A stretch of 64,000 bases of DNA, taken from assembly GCA_023398375.1 (NCBI GenBank), contig JAEWSH010000042.1, positions 248,001 through 312,000 on the forward strand. Direction: 5' to 3'. Shown in pieces: positions 60,160 through 64,000 of this stretch; position 1 is the first letter of the stretch, and each line of letters begins with the position of its first letter. The notes beneath the pieces were generated by a model, which was not told where the DNA came from, did no database searches, and was given only the letters and a program-made list of their open reading frames with translations. The DNA comes from Bacillota bacterium (lineage in GTDB: Bacteria > Bacillota > Clostridia > Lachnospirales > Lachnospiraceae). Made by a program: the position numbers and the translations under genes.

Positions 60160-60936
60160 TTATTCAGATAGTAGTTTTTTTGCTTTATAACGAGCAGGTG
60201 TATAAAAAAGTGCTCCCAATTTGTTATAAATCCAATAACCGGCGGCTCCAGGGTACTTTTTAATCAGATTCTTTCGCTGATATTTTTCCAGCAAAGAACC
60301 ATCAGCAAGTATTTTTGCACTTTCCTGTACAGCCTTGATCAAATCATTATTATTGTGTATTTCCTGTTCAAAACTGGTAAAAGCAGAACCTATAACGCTC
60401 ATCTTGTGTGCATCGGAACCTGCAAAACTTGGTTTTTTATATTTGTCTGCCAACGCTCGTGCTTTTACATTGGAAATTGTATGATTGCAGGCGTTGAAAG
60501 TTTCAATAAAATCGAACTTATGGATGATGTCTTTATTTTTCTTCCCGAATTTGGTATTCATCAAAGCAAAAAAACCGGTCTGATAAGGATGTGCTGGTCC
60601 AAAAATCCCCCCAAATTTGTGGACAAGTATCTCAAGTTCGTCTACTGATAAACCACGTAGTTCCAAAAGAGTGCAATGTATGTTATCAGGAAGAATGACA
60701 ATCATATGACCGGCATCCCGTGTGTCATATTCAATTCCCTTTAAAACGATAAAAGGTCTTTGGGTCTTTATTGCTTCGGCTATTTGTATCCACTTTCGAT
60801 AACCATCATAAGAATTATGGTCAGTTACAAGCATTCCGTCAAACCCCTGGCAGATTAATTTCTTAATATAAGATTCAATATCGACCCTTGCATCAATAGA
60901 ACCTTCTTTTGTATGACAATGCATATCAAATTTCAT
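60160..60936 (-). CDS. PHP-domain phosphoesterase
   Basis: Protein of 258 residues with the metal-binding motifs of polymerase-and-histidinol-phosphatase proteins: DMHCHTKEGS (HxH), VTDHNSYDGY (DHN), LKGIEYDT (Glu), FGPAHPYQTG, and AGSDAHKMSVIG (GSDAH) near residue 185. It is probably a tri-metal phosphoesterase acting on a nucleotide or small phosphate ester; the substrate is unknown. The C-terminal basic tail (YTPARYKAKKLLSE) may associate with membrane or nucleic acid. TAGGAGG lies before the ATG. It is divergent from the truncated lipoprotein gene, with 233 bp between them. Confidence 0.88.
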   Translation of the reverse strand: MKFDMHCHTKEGSIDARVDIESYIKKLICQGFDGMLVTDHNSYDGYRKWIQIAEAIKTQRPFIVLKGIEYDTRDAGHMIVILPDNIHCTLLELRGLSVDELEILVHKFGGIFGPAHPYQTGFFALMNTKFGKKNKDIIHKFDFIETFNACNHTISNVKARALADKYKKPSFAGSDAHKMSVIGSAFTSFEQEIHNNNDLIKAVQESAKILADGSLLEKYQRKNLIKKYPGAAGYWIYNKLGALFYTPARYKAKKLLSE

Positions 60937-61169
60937 TTATTGACCTCCTATCCTAGCTAATATCATAATACCCGGAACAAATATAAACAATAAGAAAATT
61001 GTGAATATTATGTAAAATTTTAGTACATTTCCCCAAATCTTTACATTTATTTCTTAAGTAACAATCAAACATAACTATTTTTAGAATCCTTGCACCTATA
61101 TGAAATGACTGTCAGGAACCAAAATCTTTTTTTTTTATATAATGTACTATCAGAAAAGGAGGATTTATT
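60937..61169. promoter_or_regulatory. Divergent promoter region
   Basis: AT-rich gap between the PHP gene and the lipoprotein gene. A T10 run leads into TATAAT at about 61137, which may be the -10 element of the lipoprotein gene. No coding frame is seen. Confidence 0.4.
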
Positions 61170-61634
61170 ATGTTTAAAAAGGTATTCAGTATAGTACTGG
61201 TACTGGCTATGTTAATGGTTACCATGACAGGCTGTGGATCTAAAGACTCGGTTCAGAGTAAGAAAGACTTGACAGAAGTAACATTAAATGAAGTTGCACA
61301 TTCGATTTTCTATGCGCCAATGTATGTAGCTATAGAAGAAGGATATTTTGCGGAAGAAGGAATAGAATTAACACTTGTGACAGGATTTGGAGCAGATAAG
61401 ACCATGACGGCAGTACTATCGGGAGAAGCAGACATAGGCTTTATGGGAAGTGAATCTTCTATTTATACTTACTTAGGCGGTACGGAAGACTATGTTGTGA
61501 ATTTTGCACAACTGACACAGCGTGCAGGAAACTTTCTGGTAGCCAGAGAACCAATTGATCAATTCGATTGGAACATGCTTGCAGGAAAAGATGTGCTGGG
61601 TGGTAGAAAAGGTGTTCATCAAAGGATGATGTAA
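61170..61634 (+). pseudogene. ABC transporter substrate-binding lipoprotein (SsuA/NMT1-like), 3' truncated
   Basis: Only 154 residues of a family that usually has 320-340. A lipoprotein signal peptide ends in the lipobox MTGC (Cys 22). The mature part begins like NMT1/SsuA binding proteins: EVAHSIFYAPMYVAIEEGYFAEEGIELTLVTGFGADKTMTAVLSGEADIGFMG. Similarity stops abruptly after GKDVLGGRKG; the next residues VHQRMM and the stop are unrelated. The second lobe and any permease or ATPase partners are absent downstream. This is best explained by insertion of the mobile element whose recombinase lies 1.8 kb to the right. Confidence 0.85.
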
Positions 61635-61880
61635 ATTATAGAAATACTTTAAAGGTCCTCCAAAAGCATATGGCAGACCGTGCAGCTGTAAGAGATATGG
61701 CGATAATTGGGATGAATTGCGATATAATAATCTTGTATTTCTCTGCGCATACGTTAGAATATAGTTATAAATGTATAAATTGGGAATAGTGAGGGGGAGA
61801 TTCCATTGGTAAAAATGTGACGTTACTAAGAAGAAGTTGCAACGATTATTAATAACTGGTAATAAGATGGAGGTAGGATT
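61635..61880 (+). other. Junction region, possible element left end
   Basis: One frame overlapping the truncated gene stays open for about 57 codons (about 61617-61789, containing DDVNYRNTLKVLQKHMADRAAVRDM) but has no start codon or recognised family. It may be a fragment of a gene split by the insertion. Confidence 0.35.
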
Positions 61881-62280
61881 ATGAGTAAATTAAATCGTAA
61901 AATATCCGGATCGATTATAAGTTGTGTATTGATAGTTTGTAATAGTATACACGTTTTTGCGGCAGAATCCCTTGAATATGAGGCGTTTAGCACTCTTGCA
62001 CGAACATATGAATGTGGTGTAGTTTAAAGCAGATATTTATCCACCAAATATTTCAATATTTTCTCCAGATGATGATACCGCATCAACAACAGGAAGAATA
62101 CTTTTTAATATGAAATTTTATAATGGGGAAAAATCTAGTACAAGTACTACACGATTAAAGGAAGATATAGAAAACATAATTATTGATAATATTTTATATC
62201 GTAATCAACAAACAGATTATCAGAGTACAGGACTTTCTAACTATGATCTGAAGCTGATTTTTCAACTGTTGATTCGTTAA
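61881..62280 (+). pseudogene. Small secreted protein gene with a single-base frameshift
   Basis: The first frame encodes 48 residues starting with a clear signal peptide (SKLNRKISGSIISCVLIVCNSIHVFA, cleavage before AES) after a GGAGG ribosome site, then stops at 62025. The adjacent frame continues at once for 84 more codons (ADIYPPNISIFSPDDDTAST... to a TAA at 62280). Removing one T from the TTT at 62023-62025 restores a single protein of about 132 residues. It is unrecognised. The event could be a real mutation, slippage in a short T run, or a sequencing error. Confidence 0.7.
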
Positions 62281-62310
62281 GACAGGAACATTGCCTAAGA
62301 TAATGATTGC

Positions 62311-62343
62311 AAAGCTTCTATTGTTTTGAACAGTAGGAGCTTT
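62311..62343 (+). terminator. Terminator-like hairpin after the frameshifted gene
   Basis: AAAGCTTCTATTG / CAGTAGGAGCTTT with two mismatches and a 7-nt loop, followed by AAATATG; no T-run, so modest support. Confidence 0.45.
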
Positions 62344-62396
62344 AAATATGTTGGTTTTTGTCAAAACAAGAAAATTAGGAAAAGGGCATTAAGGTA

Positions 62397-62996
62397 ATGT
62401 GTATGACATATGATCATTTTATAAAACTTCATCCATTTTTTGATCTGTTTTTTGAGCTGTTTAAAGGAGTAATGCCAACTGTAGTTGCAATTTTGGCCAT
62501 CTATCTCAATAATAAAGGCGCAGTGATAAGGGAGCGAAAATCAAGAAAAGAAGATATGATTATAAAAATTAAAGGAACGATGTTGGATAAACTTATTGAT
62601 GTTACAAATATGTATTATAATTGTGGAAAAATAGCAATAGAATGTATTACAGAAATGGAGGAATATAATAAGAAAAAGAGGAACGATGAATTATTTGATT
62701 ATCTAAATATCTTATATGCTAAATCATGGGAAATTGTCGATTATTATAATACAATGTTTGTAAGTCTTAACATAGATATAAACTGTAAAGAGATTCATAA
62801 TGACATCTATGAATTCGGGAAAAAATTAACAGATGTTGTTAGAAAAAACGAAGATATCAATAATGTACAGACAAGAAAAAACAGAGAAGAAAAAATTATC
62901 AGATGCAGAGAAGAAATCAGCGGAATTGTTTCAGACAGTACTTCATGGAAAGCTGCCATAATGAAACAAATTTCAGATAGTATTAATGTTGAATAG
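62397..62996 (+). CDS. Membrane-anchored helical protein of unknown function
   Basis: Unrecognised protein of 199 residues. One N-terminal membrane helix (about 22-38, GVMPTVVAILAIYL) is followed by a long, highly charged, Cys-containing helical domain rich in Lys, Glu and Asn (KKKRNDELFDYLNILYAKSWEIVDYYNTMF and onward). The composition and single-anchor layout resemble small cargo proteins of integrative elements and phages. Two starts 6 nt apart (62397 and 62403) are both plausible; the second has AAGG at better distance. It lies in the presumed mobile element. Confidence 0.65.
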   Translation: MCMTYDHFIKLHPFFDLFFELFKGVMPTVVAILAIYLNNKGAVIRERKSRKEDMIIKIKGTMLDKLIDVTNMYYNCGKIAIECITEMEEYNKKKRNDELFDYLNILYAKSWEIVDYYNTMFVSLNIDINCKEIHNDIYEFGKKLTDVVRKNEDINNVQTRKNREEKIIRCREEISGIVSDSTSWKAAIMKQISDSINVE

Positions 62997-63207
62997 AATG
63001 ATACATTATTCTGATATATGATGAAAAAACGAATCGTCCAGGCTCTAATATTTTGCGGAGCGTGGGATGGTTCTTTTTTTACGCGAGCAATGAGGAACAC
63101 GCTTTGCTTCTCTGAATTTTTCATCAATTATTAAGGCACTTCGCCTCGATGGTATAAGTAAGGCAATGAAAAAATAGAATATGGAAAGAACTTTATTGAG
63201 GTATGAA
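62997..63207. other. Intergenic stretch in the mobile region
   Basis: Contains inverted GATGAAAAA / TTTTTCATC (63020 and 63117) and a CGCGAGCAATGAG string that also occurs, with one difference, at 17334. No gene is supported. Confidence 0.35.
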
Positions 63208-63408
63208 ATGTCTGAAAAACCCACATATTATTTATGGAGGAATGGTAATGGTACGGAAGATTTGTTAGAGGAACAAAAGGAACAGCTTCTAAAATATGGA
63301 TTTAGAGTTACCATTTTAAGGAATGGATGCAAAAGCAAAGATATAGATAACGGGATCAAGGCATTGCTTAATAACCATATCAATGATTTTGGTATTAAGA
63401 ATATATGA
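63208..63408 (+). CDS. Small protein preceding the serine recombinase
   Basis: Protein of 66 residues (SEKPTYYLWRNGNG...LLEEQKEQLLKYGFRVTILRNGCKSKDIDNGIKALLNNHI). Small proteins with this layout often sit directly before serine recombinases in clostridial integrative elements, sometimes as accessory factors; no function is established here. The ATG used has GAGGT 6 nt upstream; an in-frame ATG 27 nt earlier has none. The recombinase gene starts 41 bp downstream, so they are probably co-transcribed. Confidence 0.7.
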   Translation: MSEKPTYYLWRNGNGTEDLLEEQKEQLLKYGFRVTILRNGCKSKDIDNGIKALLNNHINDFGIKNI

Positions 63409-63449
63409 TATGCTCATAAGCAAATTTTGAGTCAGAGGTGGAATTTATA

Positions 63450-64000
63450 ATGAATTATGGATATACCAGATTATCAAAGGATGATAACAAACAGGATTAC
63501 ATTTCAATTGAAAACCAAAGATTGATAATCAGCCAATATGTAAAAGAAATAGGAGGGCAAATCGATCAATGGTATGAAGATGATGGCATATCCGGTTACA
63601 AATTCAATAGGCCCGGATTAAATGAAATGCTGGAAAGCGCAAGAACAGGAGATACGATATATGCAAAAGATTTATCCAGAATAGGAAGGCATAATGCAAA
63701 GGTCCTATTGCTTATAGAGCAGTTAAAGGAGGATGGTATCAGATTATTTATCATTGATGAACGATATGATTCTGAAAGTAGTGATGATGATATGATCGGA
63801 ATCACGACCTGGTATAATGAAAAATATATAAAGAATACGAGTAAGAAAATAAAACAGGTGTTGCATGCACGTCAAAAAGAAGGAACGCTTTATTATAACG
63901 TACCCTTTGGCTATATCAGAGATCAAAATGACAAAAGTAAGATACGTATCGTTCCGGAAGAGGCAGAATCTGTAAAAAAAATATTCGAATATTATATACA
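63450..64000 (+). CDS. Large serine recombinase, N-terminal part (runs off window)
   Basis: The first 183 residues of a serine site-specific recombinase. The resolvase-type catalytic domain begins YGYTRLSKDD with nucleophile S9, then SIENQRLIISQYVKEIGGQIDQWYEDDGISGYKFNRPGLNEML and the arginine-bearing KDLSRIGRHNAKVLLLIEQL. NVPFGYIRDQNDKSKIRIVPEEAESVKKIFEYYI at the edge is the start of the recombinase (DNA-binding) domain, so the full protein should be about 500 residues or more. It is of the TnpX/TndX and phage-integrase kind that excises and integrates elements at short attachment sites. GAGGTGG precedes the ATG. Confidence 0.93.
   Translation, partial: MNYGYTRLSKDDNKQDYISIENQRLIISQYVKEIGGQIDQWYEDDGISGYKFNRPGLNEMLESARTGDTIYAKDLSRIGRHNAKVLLLIEQLKEDGIRLFIIDERYDSESSDDDMIGITTWYNEKYIKNTSKKIKQVLHARQKEGTLYYNVPFGYIRDQNDKSKIRIVPEEAESVKKIFEYYI

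Noticed and set aside
17334..63094. Shared string CACGAGCAATGAG / CGCGAGCAATGAG at 17334 and 63082
   Set aside because: Only about 12 bases match and the flanks differ; it could be chance or a remnant of a common repeat and is not strong enough to call.

Overview
The window is low-GC DNA from an anaerobic, probably spore-forming member of the Clostridia, most likely Lachnospiraceae. This is inferred from content: strong Shine-Dalgarno sites, frequent TTG/GTG starts, desulfoferrodoxin plus ferritin, a giant 2-hydroxyacyl-CoA-dehydratase-type activase, a LysM/GH18-like spore protein, a CgeB-type glycosyltransferase, a ZTP riboswitch over a clostridial-type purine pair, and a large serine recombinase. 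I see no rRNA, tRNA, CRISPR array or complete insertion sequence.

Layout. 0-6.1 kb: the end of a penicillin-binding protein, a Ku-LigD end-joining operon, a double flavodoxin-like reductase and a nitroreductase. 6.3-14.9 kb: a cyclic beta-1,2-glucan synthase split into two in-frame genes (GT84 half, GH94 half). 15.2-20.7 kb: small regulators and enzymes (zinc-ribbon protein, MerR/TipAS regulator, PlsC, WYL regulator, DJ-1 protein, metallophosphoesterase) among gene remnants (an SDR and a ferredoxin). 21-30.3 kb: a surface-glycan locus with a CgeB-like GT, a DNRLRE protein, a GT4, three paralogous GT2 enzymes sharing an unusual four-cysteine tail, a NeuD-like acyltransferase, a DegT aminotransferase and a low-complexity membrane protein. 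30.5-39.4 kb: the activase, a Cache-GGDEF diguanylate cyclase, a LysM protein with a dead GH18 domain, and a response-regulator-CheX fusion overlapping a stand-alone CheX. 39.8-43.5 kb: P-type Ca2+ ATPase, superoxide reductase and ferritin.

43.6-49 kb is a potassium module: a KdpD-like kinase without its N-terminal KdpD/Usp part, a KdpE regulator, then a TPR protein, two TrkA-type subunits and TrkH. The promoter of this second operon carries four CTCACA boxes with 11-bp pairing, which suggests that the KdpDE-type pair has been rewired to Trk/Ktr uptake. 49-55.3 kb: an amino-acid-type chemoreceptor and a heterodimeric ABC exporter with one degenerate ATP site. 55.3-57.5 kb: a ZTP riboswitch with terminator upstream of a PurO-type IMP cyclohydrolase and an AICAR transformylase. 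57.8-61 kb: an acidic low-complexity protein, a hemerythrin-CutC fusion and a PHP phosphoesterase.

61.2-64 kb looks like the left end of a mobile element. A lipoprotein substrate-binding gene is cut off mid-domain, followed by a frameshifted secreted-protein gene, two small unknown genes and a large serine recombinase running off the right edge. The most distinctive items are the Cys4-tailed GT2 family and its locus, the predicted KdpE-type control of Trk, the hemerythrin-CutC fusion, the split glucan synthase, and a GC-rich, probably structured patch in the 780-bp gap before the ABC exporter.
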